Assembly: GCA_039026955.1 (NCBI GenBank)
Contig: JBCCLH010000010.1
Location: forward strand, 62,001-126,000
Direction of reading: 5' to 3'
Source: Kordia sp039026955
Lineage (GTDB): Bacteria; Bacteroidota; Bacteroidia; Flavobacteriales; Flavobacteriaceae
DNA length: 64,000 nt
A model generated the notes under the pieces. The model did not search any database. It was not told where the DNA came from and saw only the letters and a list, made by a program, of their open reading frames with translations. Position numbers and translations under genes: made by a program. Position 1 is the first letter of the stretch. The number at the start of each line of letters is the position of its first letter. Shown here one piece after another: positions 27,684 to 36,021 of the stretch.

Positions 27684-29591
27684 ATGAACACAAAGTTCTA
27701 CTCCGTAGTGCTAGCTTTTTTGTTATGTATTGTATCCAAAAACACAGTTAGTGCTCAAGAAAACATCACCCAAAGATATATAGATACCCTTAAAATTGAG
27801 CCGATTGACTCTGCCAATGTAAGCCTCTTTAAAAATTATTTACTCAAAAATTCAAAATTACGTGGCTGGACAAAGTATTATGCACATAAAGGTTTCTTGT
27901 TTTTAAAAAAAGGGCAAAAAGATTCTGCCTACTTCTATTCAAAAAAAGCAATCAAAACTTTTGAAGAAATGGAACCTGATAATTCGTATGCGGAGCGTAA
28001 CTTGACAAGAGCAAATTATACCGCAGGACTTATCAGCAGAAACAGAAAACAGTTTTACGACGCCTTACAATATTTTCATGAGTGCATCCGAATAATTAAA
28101 AAGTATCCCGATGCCAATTTTCGATTTATAGAATTTGCTTTGGATCAAATTTCGATTGTGCATTTAAAATTAGGAAACTACAGTTTGGCTTTGAAATATA
28201 AAAAGAAGATTATTGCAGAACATTACGATGAATTAACGGTTCAATACAAAGGCTCTAATCTGACACAAACTGCAGTGTTATATGAATATTTACATAAAAA
28301 TGATTCTGCTAAAATTTATTACGAGAAAGCTTTACAACTAAACCATCCGTATTTTGAATTAACTACCAATAGTAATTTAGGAAACTTGTACTATCACGAA
28401 AATAAAATTGATTCTGCCGTGTATTTCTTTTCTGCTGCTAAAAAAATTGCTGATACGATAAAACTTCCTAGTTGGCGAGAACGATCAAGAATATTTGCGA
28501 AAACCAATTACCATTTTGTCAACATACATAATGGAAAAACTTCGCCTTATATAGTGAACGATTTATTACAAAAAATTGATTCCTTAAAAAGTATCGAAAA
28601 TCCTGATACAGAAGACAGAGACATGATGCTCAGTACAATGGATTATTTAGCTTTAGCTTATGAAAAAACACAAAGAGTAAAACTCGCTAATGAAGTATAT
28701 AAAGACAGAGCTAAGTTTGTGCAAGATTTTAGCAATATGAAATTGGATGAAGAACTTCAAAAACTTGAACTCCGATTAGAGACAAAAAGCAAAGAAGAAG
28801 AAATAAGTAGCTTAGAAGCAATTAAGGATTTACAAGATCGTAGAATTCAACAACAAAATGCCATCATTTATGTGTTGATTGGAATTGCGCTCTTAATCAC
28901 GGTGTTGATTTTATTATGGTTGAATAGAAGAAATATTAAAAACAAATACGAAAAAGTAGTCTTGCAACAACAATTGCTACGCTCACAGATGAATCCGCAT
29001 TTTTTGTTTAATACGCTCAATACCATTCTCCATGCTACGGATACCAAACCTGAAAAGACCAAACAATATGTATTGAAACTCTCAAAACTTTTGCGAACAA
29101 CCTTAGAGAATTCACGAGAAGAATTTGTGCCGTTACAAGATGAAATTGAAGCGATTGATAATTACTTAAATCTGCAATCCAATTTCTCTGAAATGTTTGA
29201 TTTTATCATTTCGATTGCTGACGATTTGGAGACGGAATTTACCTATGTTCCTCCCATGCTCATTCAGCCTTTTGTGGAAAATGCGATCATTCACGGAATT
29301 ACAAATGCCAACATTAGAGGTTTGGTTTCCCTAGATTTTACCCTAAAAGGAGACTTGGTTTCCTGTACCATCACAGACAATGGAATTGGCTACTCCAAAA
29401 GCTCACAAAAAGAAAAAAATAATCTAAAAGGACATACATCAATATCTGGAGATATCGTAAAAGAACGGTTGGTGATTTACAATAAACAGAACAGTACAAA
29501 GGCTTCCCTAAACATTGATGACATTTTGGACGAAAATGAAAAAGCTTCTGGAACAAAAGTGATTTTAAATTTACCGTCGTACGAAATTTGA
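27684..29591 (+). CDS. TPR-containing LytS-type sensor histidine kinase B
   Basis: The 635-residue paralog of kinase A has a signal peptide (MNTKFYSVVLAFLLCIVS), periplasmic TPR repeats (about 50-330), a coiled coil (LDEELQKLELRLETKSKEEE), a helix (AIIYVLIGIALLITVLILLW) and a LytS kinase half with QMNPHFLFNTLNTI, FVENAIIHG and ITDNGIGYS. From residue 420 to the end the two proteins differ at only ten of 216 positions by my count, while the sensor halves are hardly alignable. This suggests one kinase output with two different inputs, kept alike by conversion or recent duplication. It is followed 44 bases later by a tandem family of small lipoproteins. Confidence 0.93.
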   Translation: MNTKFYSVVLAFLLCIVSKNTVSAQENITQRYIDTLKIEPIDSANVSLFKNYLLKNSKLRGWTKYYAHKGFLFLKKGQKDSAYFYSKKAIKTFEEMEPDNSYAERNLTRANYTAGLISRNRKQFYDALQYFHECIRIIKKYPDANFRFIEFALDQISIVHLKLGNYSLALKYKKKIIAEHYDELTVQYKGSNLTQTAVLYEYLHKNDSAKIYYEKALQLNHPYFELTTNSNLGNLYYHENKIDSAVYFFSAAKKIADTIKLPSWRERSRIFAKTNYHFVNIHNGKTSPYIVNDLLQKIDSLKSIENPDTEDRDMMLSTMDYLALAYEKTQRVKLANEVYKDRAKFVQDFSNMKLDEELQKLELRLETKSKEEEISSLEAIKDLQDRRIQQQNAIIYVLIGIALLITVLILLWLNRRNIKNKYEKVVLQQQLLRSQMNPHFLFNTLNTILHATDTKPEKTKQYVLKLSKLLRTTLENSREEFVPLQDEIEAIDNYLNLQSNFSEMFDFIISIADDLETEFTYVPPMLIQPFVENAIIHGITNANIRGLVSLDFTLKGDLVSCTITDNGIGYSKSSQKEKNNLKGHTSISGDIVKERLVIYNKQNSTKASLNIDDILDENEKASGTKVILNLPSYEI

Positions 29592-29635
29592 GTTGTTGAT
29601 TAAAGCTGTATTTTAGCACCCAAACTGTTATTTGT

Positions 29636-30103
29636 ATGAAAAACAAAATAGTTATTCCAATACTCATTTTTGCGTTTTTGTTTTGTGGTTGCAGTAGTGA
29701 TGGACAATCAGAAGCTCTTGGGAAAACGTTATTTGAATTGTTAAATGCTTCTCCCAAAACATCAAAGGACAAAATTAAAGCCTTATTTATATCTTTAAAG
29801 GAACTAAAAACACCTTCTAAAACAGAGTTAACCGAATCTTCTCAAAAAGAATTTGACAAGTTTACAGAAGAAAATATAGCATCACTCACACAAGAAGGTG
29901 AAAGCGAACATATTGTTTGGAATGAAATTACCTATGTAAAAACAGTAGCGCAATCCGTAAAAGAAAATGGAATTGAGCTAAACATCATTGATGTATATTT
30001 TGATCACGGTGTTCGCAATTATGTACTAAAACTGATCGCTATGCCGCATGAAAAACAACTTAAAATAATTCGTATTGTAGGCATCAACTATGCTGAAGAA
30101 TAA
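29636..30103 (+). CDS. tandem small-lipoprotein family, member 1
   Basis: The 155-residue protein has a lipoprotein signal (ILIFAFLFCGCSSDG). The mature part shows the pattern shared by the five tandem genes. These are a GKTLFELL helix, an acidic/basic helix ending in LFISLKELK, a long helix, then a short segment (IVWNEITYVK) and a beta-rich end with FDHG. I recognise no family. Proteins of this size with helix plus cystatin-like sheet are often secreted or immunity-like, but that is only a shape argument. It follows the TPR-kinase B gene on the same strand. Confidence 0.8.
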   Translation: MKNKIVIPILIFAFLFCGCSSDGQSEALGKTLFELLNASPKTSKDKIKALFISLKELKTPSKTELTESSQKEFDKFTEENIASLTQEGESEHIVWNEITYVKTVAQSVKENGIELNIIDVYFDHGVRNYVLKLIAMPHEKQLKIIRIVGINYAEE

Positions 30104-30113
30104 TATGTTACAC

Positions 30114-30617
30114 ATGAAAAAATCAATTTACAGTCGCTGCCTTATCATTACAATGCTTGTTATGGGTTGTAATTCGTCACAACCAAAAGCTGAAGAATTG
30201 ATTGGGAAACACACCTTTGAACTGCTACAGAAAATGAATGATCTTTCGCAAGAGGAATTCAATACCTATTTTTTAAGTTTGAATGAATTGCGCGAATTTG
30301 CTAAAGACACGACTATTGAAGATACCTTTCGAAATGCTGTCACGAATGTTTCCAAAGAAGTACATGCGATCCGATTGCAACAATCGTACGAGATGATTCA
30401 AGAATCTGGAAAACGTTATAAAATTGACTGGAAAGCAATTACATTTCGTGAATATCCATACACCATTCGCGATGAAAGTGGTATTTCTTTTCAGGATGGA
30501 TTTGTCGCGTTTGATCACAACGAAAAAAAGTTTGTTACTAAAATTGTTTCCATTACTTTTAAGGGAAAACAACGTTTGTTCAATTTGTCGAATATTGAAC
30601 CTGTACGAAAACAGTAA
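30114..30617 (+). CDS. tandem small-lipoprotein family, member 2
   Basis: I place the start at the ATG at 30114, which yields MKKSIYSRCLIITMLVMGCN, a clean lipoprotein signal, and a 167-residue protein. An upstream frame from 30090 overlaps the previous gene by 14 bases and spoils the signal. Family features are LIGKHTFELLQKM, FLSLNELREF, IDWKAITFREY and FDHNEKKFVTKI. Closest in pattern to members 1 and 3. Function unknown. Confidence 0.8.
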   Translation: MKKSIYSRCLIITMLVMGCNSSQPKAEELIGKHTFELLQKMNDLSQEEFNTYFLSLNELREFAKDTTIEDTFRNAVTNVSKEVHAIRLQQSYEMIQESGKRYKIDWKAITFREYPYTIRDESGISFQDGFVAFDHNEKKFVTKIVSITFKGKQRLFNLSNIEPVRKQ

Positions 30618-30651
30618 GTTTAAAAAACAACCTCAACTTTAGCCATTTCCA

Positions 30652-31149
30652 ATGAAAAAAATATACATTCTACTGTTTTGTTTGACCACACTAGGGATTT
30701 TTAGTGCGTGTGAATCGAATTATATTTCGCATCAAAATGTAGGGAAACATGTGTTTCAAATTTTACAAACACTTGATACGTTACCCAAAGAATCCTTCCA
30801 GAAGCATTTTGTTTCTTTTGATCAACTGACCAAAATGGTTGAAAGCGTAAAAGAAGGCGAAAAACTCATCCCGAGAATCGCTGAAATGACCACCGAAGCT
30901 TACAATTCAGATATTGACAATATTTATCATTTAGCAAAGGAAGATGCTGAAAATAATTATATCCGCTGGCAAGATATCACATTCGTAGATTATAAATACC
31001 AAACCACACGCAACCGAAGTATGACGCTCAATTTTGGCACGTTATTCTTTAAAAATAATCAGCAAGACTTTAGCATAAGCGTCTATTGGCTAACCGATTT
31101 GCATATTTCTGGCTTGTTAGGTTTAGGCGGATTGAAACGTGTAGAATAA
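30652..31149 (+). CDS. tandem small-lipoprotein family, member 3
   Basis: The 165-residue protein has a lipoprotein signal (LTTLGIFSACESN). Family features are NVGKHVFQILQTLD, LPKESFQKHFVSFDQL, IRWQDITFVDY and a beta-rich C terminus (ISVYWLTDLHISG). The C-terminal GLLGLGGLKRVE is more hydrophobic than in its relatives. It follows member 2 by 34 bases. Function unknown. Confidence 0.8.
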   Translation: MKKIYILLFCLTTLGIFSACESNYISHQNVGKHVFQILQTLDTLPKESFQKHFVSFDQLTKMVESVKEGEKLIPRIAEMTTEAYNSDIDNIYHLAKEDAENNYIRWQDITFVDYKYQTTRNRSMTLNFGTLFFKNNQQDFSISVYWLTDLHISGLLGLGGLKRVE

Positions 31150-31236
31150 AATTTGTTTTTAGAATAAGGCTGTAAATATTTTACCATGTAGCGAATTTAT
31201 CTATCTTTAAGGAACTAATTTATAGTACCCATTCAC

Positions 31237-31758
31237 ATGAAAAAATTATCTTTTGTATTGGTCGCATTCATCGCGATTTCCCTCTGTATTTCTTGTCAAA
31301 AAACAAAAAAGCTTTCCAACAGTGAAGATGTTGGTCCGTATGTTTTAGAGCTTTTGCGAAATTTTGATACTACCACACCAGAAGACTTTAAAAATAGTTT
31401 GTTTACGCTCGAAGAAATCAAAGCCTTTGGAGAAAAATACAAAGATTCTATTCCAGCAGAAGCTATACAAAGTATTGAATTGCTCAAAAAAGAAGCGTAT
31501 GACAAACGCATCAACAGTGCATATGAAGATATCAAGAATGGCGGAGAAAATTATAATATTGATTGGAATGCTATTGATTTTTATCGTTTCAATTCAGATA
31601 AACAAACAAATGGCGGATTAACAGGAATTCGAGGAGAATTGCAATTCACGTTTAATGATACCATCTATACAGTGAGAACGACAGCGTTGCTTATTGAAGA
31701 AAAATACATTCCTGTCATTGTGAATAGATTGCGTCAAAAGGAAAGAGTTCCAAAATAA
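31237..31758 (+). CDS. tandem small-lipoprotein family, member 4
   Basis: The 173-residue protein has a lipoprotein signal (FIAISLCISCQKTK). Family features are DVGPYVLELLRNFD, FKNSLFTLEEIKAFGE, YNIDWNAIDFY and GELQFTFNDTIY. Members 4 and 5 share most: both have TLEEIKAF/TIEELKAY, YNIxWNAIxF, and a GVNGKL/GIRGEL strand ending in IPxIxxRL. The 87-base gap before it is the largest in the array and may hold its own promoter. Function unknown. Confidence 0.8.
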   Translation: MKKLSFVLVAFIAISLCISCQKTKKLSNSEDVGPYVLELLRNFDTTTPEDFKNSLFTLEEIKAFGEKYKDSIPAEAIQSIELLKKEAYDKRINSAYEDIKNGGENYNIDWNAIDFYRFNSDKQTNGGLTGIRGELQFTFNDTIYTVRTTALLIEEKYIPVIVNRLRQKERVPK

Positions 31759-31790
31759 TATTCCATTACAATAGTAACATCTAGCTTCTT

Positions 31791-32303
31791 ATGAAAAAAA
31801 TAATATTCCTTTTTACAGCACTTTTGACAACATTTTCAGTCTATTGTCAAATCGATAAAAGAGCAGACACACCCGAAGCTGTGGGTACGTATACATTGAG
31901 CGTATTAAAAAGCTTGGATCATACGCCTGCCAAAGCATTCATCCACAAACTGCTTACGATTGAAGAATTGAAAGCGTATGTTGAAAAAAACGTAAGTACG
32001 ACGGAAAGCAATATTAAAGAACAAATCAATAGGCTAACCGTCACACAATACAATGAAAGAGTCACCGACGAATACAAAAGCTTAAAAGAGAAAGCCACGG
32101 ATTACAACATTAAATGGAATGCTATTGAATTTGTTGATTTTGAGTATGAAAAAGAAGAACAAGAAGGTTTTGAAGGAGTAAATGGAAAACTTATTTTTAA
32201 GCACAACGAAACCAAGTATCGAGTAAAAGTGGAAGCCTTTTTAATTGATGACAAATACATTCCATTTATCATCAGACAATTGATCCAAAGAGCAGACGAT
32301 TAA
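31791..32303 (+). CDS. tandem small secreted protein family, member 5
   Basis: The 170-residue protein has a Sec signal (FLFTALLTTFSVYCQ). Unlike its four relatives it lacks a good lipobox and is probably a soluble periplasmic or secreted form. Family features are AVGTYTLSVLKSLD, KLLTIEELKAYVE, YNIKWNAIEFVDF and IPFIIRQLIQR. The last 4 bases overlap, tail to tail, the LOG family gene, and the array ends here. Function unknown. Confidence 0.8.
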   Translation: MKKIIFLFTALLTTFSVYCQIDKRADTPEAVGTYTLSVLKSLDHTPAKAFIHKLLTIEELKAYVEKNVSTTESNIKEQINRLTVTQYNERVTDEYKSLKEKATDYNIKWNAIEFVDFEYEKEEQEGFEGVNGKLIFKHNETKYRVKVEAFLIDDKYIPFIIRQLIQRADD

Positions 32304-32875
32304 TTTGTTTTCAGCCATTTTGGTGTGGCTTGGGGCACAAAGTTTTTCATGCGTTCCAACAACTTCGGAATGTCTTTTTCAATGATCAACATATCAAAAT
32401 TCTTTTCTTTTAGTAATTGCTTTTGCATCATGGTGTGCATCATTGCGATGAGTTCGTCGTAATATCCATTGCTGTTTAAAATTGCCACAGGATGTTGTAT
32501 TTGGGCTAACTGCAAGGCTGTAATCACTTCAAAAAGTTCTTCCATTGTTCCGAATCCGCCAGGCAAAGCAATGAATCCTTCTGCCAATTCAATCATTTTC
32601 ATCTTACGTGCTACCATGGTTTGTGTGGTGTGTAACTCCGTCAAATCCGTATGTGCGATTTCTTTGCGTTTTAAAAACTCAGGAATCACACCAATGACTT
32701 CTCCTCCATGCTCTAACGCAGCATTCGCAACTGTTCCCATAATTCCAATTTTGGAACCACCGTAAATCACTGTAATATTTTCTTGAGCTAATTTCTTTCC
32801 TAATTCCGCTGCATCTGCAACAATTTTCGGATCATTTCCGAGACTACTTCCGCAATAAATGGCGATGCTTTTCAT
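32300..32875 (-). CDS. LOG family protein (TIGR00730 Rossmann fold)
   Basis: The 191-residue protein has the family's YCGSSLG start, VYGGSKIGIMGTVANAALE, and the signature PGGFGTMEELFEV with the conserved Glu pair. Enzymes of this family hydrolyse nucleoside 5'-monophosphates at the N-glycosidic bond, classically cytokinin ribotides; in bacteria the natural substrate is often unclear. Length is normal and there is no signal peptide. It is a single gene converging on the small-lipoprotein array. Confidence 0.93.
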   Translation of the reverse strand: MKSIAIYCGSSLGNDPKIVADAAELGKKLAQENITVIYGGSKIGIMGTVANAALEHGGEVIGVIPEFLKRKEIAHTDLTELHTTQTMVARKMKMIELAEGFIALPGGFGTMEELFEVITALQLAQIQHPVAILNSNGYYDELIAMMHTMMQKQLLKEKNFDMLIIEKDIPKLLERMKNFVPQATPKWLKTN

Positions 32876-32925
32876 GTTCTTTTTTTTGATTTGTTGATTT
32901 GTTGATTTGTCTTTTTAGTTTGATT

Positions 32926-33028
32926 CGTCTTTGCGAGAATTTCATAGAAATTCGTGGCAATCTGTTTCTTTCGAAGACTAATTCTGCTTTGATTTAGACA
33001 GATTACCGCGCTTGCGCTCGTAATGACG
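32926..33028. repeat. nested inverted-repeat intergenic element
   Basis: The outer arms CGTCTTTGCGAG and CTCGTAATGACG pair with two mismatches; the inner arms GGCAATCTG (32956-32964) and CAGATTACC (32999-33007) pair with one. This is the CGTCATTGCGAG...GCAATCTG type of palindromic spacer element common in flavobacteria. A half copy is at 48470-48500. Confidence 0.6.
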
Positions 33029-33097
33029 TATCAAACTTTTTATCAAAATTACCTGCTCTTGTCTTAGAAATCGAACTGACGTCTAGAATTCAAATCG

Positions 33098-33970
33098 TTA
33101 TTTACTTCCATAAATCATCCGATCCACTCCAAAAATATCTTTTCGCAACTCAATATTTTGAAACTGCTTTTCTTCCAACAACAACACCATTTCATTACCC
33201 AAATACTGATTGATTTCAAAATACAAACTTCCAGCCTTTTTTAGATGATTTTTGGCCAAATCCGCAATCACATCATAAAATAACAGCGGATTGTCATCTT
33301 TTACAAATAAAGCGGAATCGGGTTCGTATGCCAAGACATTCTTACGCATTGCTGCTTTATCTAAATTCCGTACGTACGGCGGATTTGATACAATGATATC
33401 AAACAAAAGTTTATCTTCCCCGAAAACATTCAAATCGCTTAAAGACAATACATCTGCTTGTACAAATTCAACTACAACCTGATTTTTTGCTGCATTTGTT
33501 TGTGCTACTTTTAACGCTGCTGCAGAAATGTCTAAAGCATACACGTTTGCATTTGTTATATTTTTCTTCAATGCAATCGGAATGCAACCACTTCCCGTTC
33601 CGATATCTAAAATGTTGAGTGTTTCTGTTTGGGAATTTTTTGAAACCTCATTGAGAATCCATTGCACCAATTCTTCGGTTTCAGGTCGCGGAATTAAAGT
33701 ATGCTCATTCACAACGAAATCCAATCCAAAAAAATGAGCTTTTCCCAGAATATGCTGAATGGGCTTTTCTAGTTTCAGTTCATTCAATGCAGCAAACAAA
33801 GGTGTTTCTTGTGCTTTAGTAATTACATACGAAGGATCTAACGCCAACGCAAAACGTTCCAAATCGAAATACGCTTCGGTCAACATAAAAAAGAAACTAT
33901 CCACTTCATTTTTACCGTAGATTTTGTCTAGTTCTTTGTGAAATATGTTTTGTATGTCTTTTAGTAGCAA
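33098..33970 (-). CDS. prmC: release factor glutamine methyltransferase
   Basis: PrmC methylates the Gln of the GGQ motif in peptide release factors RF1 and RF2. The 290-residue protein has an N-terminal helical domain, a Rossmann SAM-binding motif (ILDIGTGSGCIPIAL, about 122-136) and the catalytic NPPY motif in VSNPPYVRN. The start is a TTG at 33970; the predicted MLLKDIQNIFHKELD agrees with relatives and no better ATG exists. The TTG directly abuts seven GGGTTTT heptamers, so its upstream region is a pure simple-sequence repeat. Confidence 0.95.
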   Translation of the reverse strand: MLLKDIQNIFHKELDKIYGKNEVDSFFFMLTEAYFDLERFALALDPSYVITKAQETPLFAALNELKLEKPIQHILGKAHFFGLDFVVNEHTLIPRPETEELVQWILNEVSKNSQTETLNILDIGTGSGCIPIALKKNITNANVYALDISAAALKVAQTNAAKNQVVVEFVQADVLSLSDLNVFGEDKLLFDIIVSNPPYVRNLDKAAMRKNVLAYEPDSALFVKDDNPLLFYDVIADLAKNHLKKAGSLYFEINQYLGNEMVLLLEEKQFQNIELRKDIFGVDRMIYGSK

Positions 33971-34017
33971 GGGTTTTGGGTTTTGGGTTTTGGGTTTTGG
34001 GTTTTGGGTTTTGGGTT
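33971..34017. repeat. GGGTTTT heptamer array abutting the prmC start
   Basis: Seven GGG runs recur with period 7 from 33971 to 34015. The plus strand has four or more G3 tracts with T4 loops, so a G-quadruplex is possible. For prmC, on the opposite strand, the array is the 5' leader. Copy number change in 7-base steps could move the promoter spacing. Confidence 0.9.
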
Positions 34018-34756
34018 AAATGTACTTTTTCATTTTATATTTTGAGTTTTACATTTTACATTTTTCTTCGTTTGTTTTCAGTTGGTCGCTTCGCTCGGTT
34101 GTCGGTTGTCAGTTGTGAGTTAGTTTCAAAGTATAAACTCATAAACCTATAAGCTTATCAACTTCTTATTTGTTTATTTGTTTTTCGTCAATTTGTTGAT
34201 TTGTCCTTTGATTGAACATTCAAAATTCAACATATAAAATTTACAATATCATTCATCAGTCTCTTCAAACAATCAGATTTCACTAGGAAAATATACTAAT
34301 CCCTAATACCTACACAAACACTTTTTCATTTTATATTTTGTGTTTTATATTTTAAATTTTGTGATTCAGTTGTTGTCGGTTGTCGGTTGTGAGTTGTGAG
34401 TGGAGCTATTCTTTGAAAATTCTCAATACTCAATACTAATATCTAAAAGCTATAACAACACTTTTTCATTTTATATTTTGAGTTTTACATTTTTCTTCAT
34501 TTGTTATCGGTTGTCGGTTGCAAGTTATTTGTTTCAACACTAAACTCATAAACTAATAAACTTCTCAACTTCTTTGTTGTTTATTTGTGGATTCGTTCAT
34601 TTGTTTTTTGACGGTACTTGAGAATTAATTTAAAATTCAAAACTTAACATTCAAAATTCAACATTCAACATAGAAATTTCATTATTCATTCGGTTATTCA
34701 AAAAACAAAACCAAACTAGGAAATCATACTAATACCTAATACCAAAAACCTAACAC
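33971..34756. repeat. 786-bp intergenic mosaic with about three cycles of ordered words
   Basis: No gene is visible. After the heptamer array, the words CTTTTTCATTTTATATTTTG, GTTGTCGGTTGTCAGTTGTG, AAACTCATAAACCTATAAGC, TTCAAAATTCAACATATAAA and ACTAATACCTAATACC follow in that order. Shorter cycles restart at about 34320 and 34460. Most of the block reappears, little changed, at 35234-36021; GAACATTCAAAATTCAACAT and the CAGTCTCTTCAAACAATCAG segment are shared. It ends against the stop codon of the acetyltransferase gene. Confidence 0.8.
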
Positions 34757-35233
34757 CTATAAATCCTTGATCATCCAAACATCACAAGAGTAATGTCCCG
34801 TAGCGCCGAGTGGTTTTTCTAAATGTTGAAATCCGAAGAGTTCGTAAATATGAATGGCGGCTTTAAATTTTGGCGACGATTCCAAGTAACATTGTGTGTA
34901 TCCAAATTCTTTGGCAGCTTCCAAACAATGTGCAAACATCTTTTTCCCGTAGCCTTTTCCTCTGGTTTTGGATAAAAAATACATTTTCTGTAATTCGCAG
35001 ACATTGTCTTGATTGTCTCGCAATTGCTTAATTCCCGCGCCACCAAGTACTTCTCCATTTTCTTCAATCACAAAATAGACTTCGCGTTCGCCTTGGTACG
35101 CTTCATACATCGCATCTGTTTCAGGATCTTCGTAAGCAGTTCCGACTTTGGGCATGTCAAACTCGGGAATCACAGAACGAATGCAAGCTGCCATCGCAGG
35201 ATTGTCTTTAGGTTGTATTTTTCGTATGATCAT
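34757..35233 (-). CDS. GNAT family N-acetyltransferase
   Basis: The 158-residue protein has the GNAT fold with the acetyl-CoA loop in KTRGKGYGKKMFAHCLEAA (about 90-108, the R/QxxGxG/A signature) and the CYLESSPKFKAAIHIYELFG segment. The substrate is not predictable. It is isolated between two repeat mosaics, with its ATG 8 bases from a ten-fold GGGTTTT array. No signal peptide. A single gene with its own leader in repeat DNA is unusual and hints at variable expression. Confidence 0.92.
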   Translation of the reverse strand: MIIRKIQPKDNPAMAACIRSVIPEFDMPKVGTAYEDPETDAMYEAYQGEREVYFVIEENGEVLGGAGIKQLRDNQDNVCELQKMYFLSKTRGKGYGKKMFAHCLEAAKEFGYTQCYLESSPKFKAAIHIYELFGFQHLEKPLGATGHYSCDVWMIKDL

Positions 35234-36021
35234 TTTTTGTTGGGTTTTGGGTTTTGGGTTTTGGGTTTTGGGTTTTGGGTTTTGGGTTTTGGGTTTTGGG
35301 TTTTGGGTTAAAGATACTTTTTCATTTTACATTTTGTGTTCTATATTTTAAATTTTGTGATTAAGTTGTTGTCAGTTGTCGGTTGTGAGTTGTCAGTTGT
35401 GAGTTAGTTTCAAAGTATAAACTCATAAACCTATAAACTTATCAACTTCTTAACTGTTTATTTGTTTTTCGTCAATTTGTTGATTTGTCCTTTGATTGAA
35501 CATTCAAAATTTATCATCTAAAATTTACAATATCATTCATCAGTCTCTTCAAACAATCAGATTTCACTAGGAAAATATACTAATCCCTAATCCCTACACA
35601 AACACTTTTTCATTTTATATTTTGTGATTCAGTTGTTGTCGGTTGTAAAGTATTTGTTTCAACACTAAACTCATAAACTAATGAACTTCTCAACTTCTTT
35701 ATTGTTTATTTATCGATTCGTCCATTTGTTTTTTGACGGTACTTAAGAATTAATTTAAAATTCAAAACTCAACATTCAACATATAAAACTTGTTATTCGT
35801 GAGTCTATTCAAAAAATTAGATTTCACTGGGAAATATACTAATGCCTAATACCTAATTCACAATATTGATTTGTCTTTTCTATTCATTATTGATTTTATT
35901 TCGAAATTAATTCAAAGTTCAACATTTAGCATTCAACATTCTATTCCATTATTCTTTATTTTATAGATATATTAATTTGTTCTTTGAAAAAGTCTCAATA
36001 CTCAGTACTAACATCTCAATA
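35234..36021. repeat. 788-bp intergenic mosaic, near-copy of 33971-34756
   Basis: No gene is visible. The order heptamers, CTTTTTCATTTTACATTTTG, GTTGTCAGTTGTCGGTTGTG, AAACTCATAAACCTATAAAC, CGTCAATTTGTTGATTTG, TTCATCAGTCTCTTCAAACA and ACTAATCCCTAATCCC repeats the block on the other side of the acetyltransferase gene. Later words (TCAATACTCAGTACTAACAT) end at the pentapeptide gene stop. Long stretches agree base for base with 34100-34310. Confidence 0.8.
35242..35307. repeat. GGGTTTT heptamer array upstream of the acetyltransferase
   Basis: Ten GGG runs with period 7 extend from 35242 to 35307. The array begins 9 bases upstream of the GNAT ATG (complement at 35231-35233). Same unit and same position relative to a start codon as at 33971-34017. 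Quadruplex formation and slippage are both plausible from the sequence. Confidence 0.9.

Noticed and set aside
35009..35351. Plus-strand frames crossing the GGGTTTT array
   Set aside because: They encode GFWVLGF repeats, a direct reading of the heptamer; no start signal or family supports expression.
33971..36021. CRISPR array in the repeat-rich regions
   Set aside because: The repeats are short, degenerate and without uniform spacers, and no cas gene is present.
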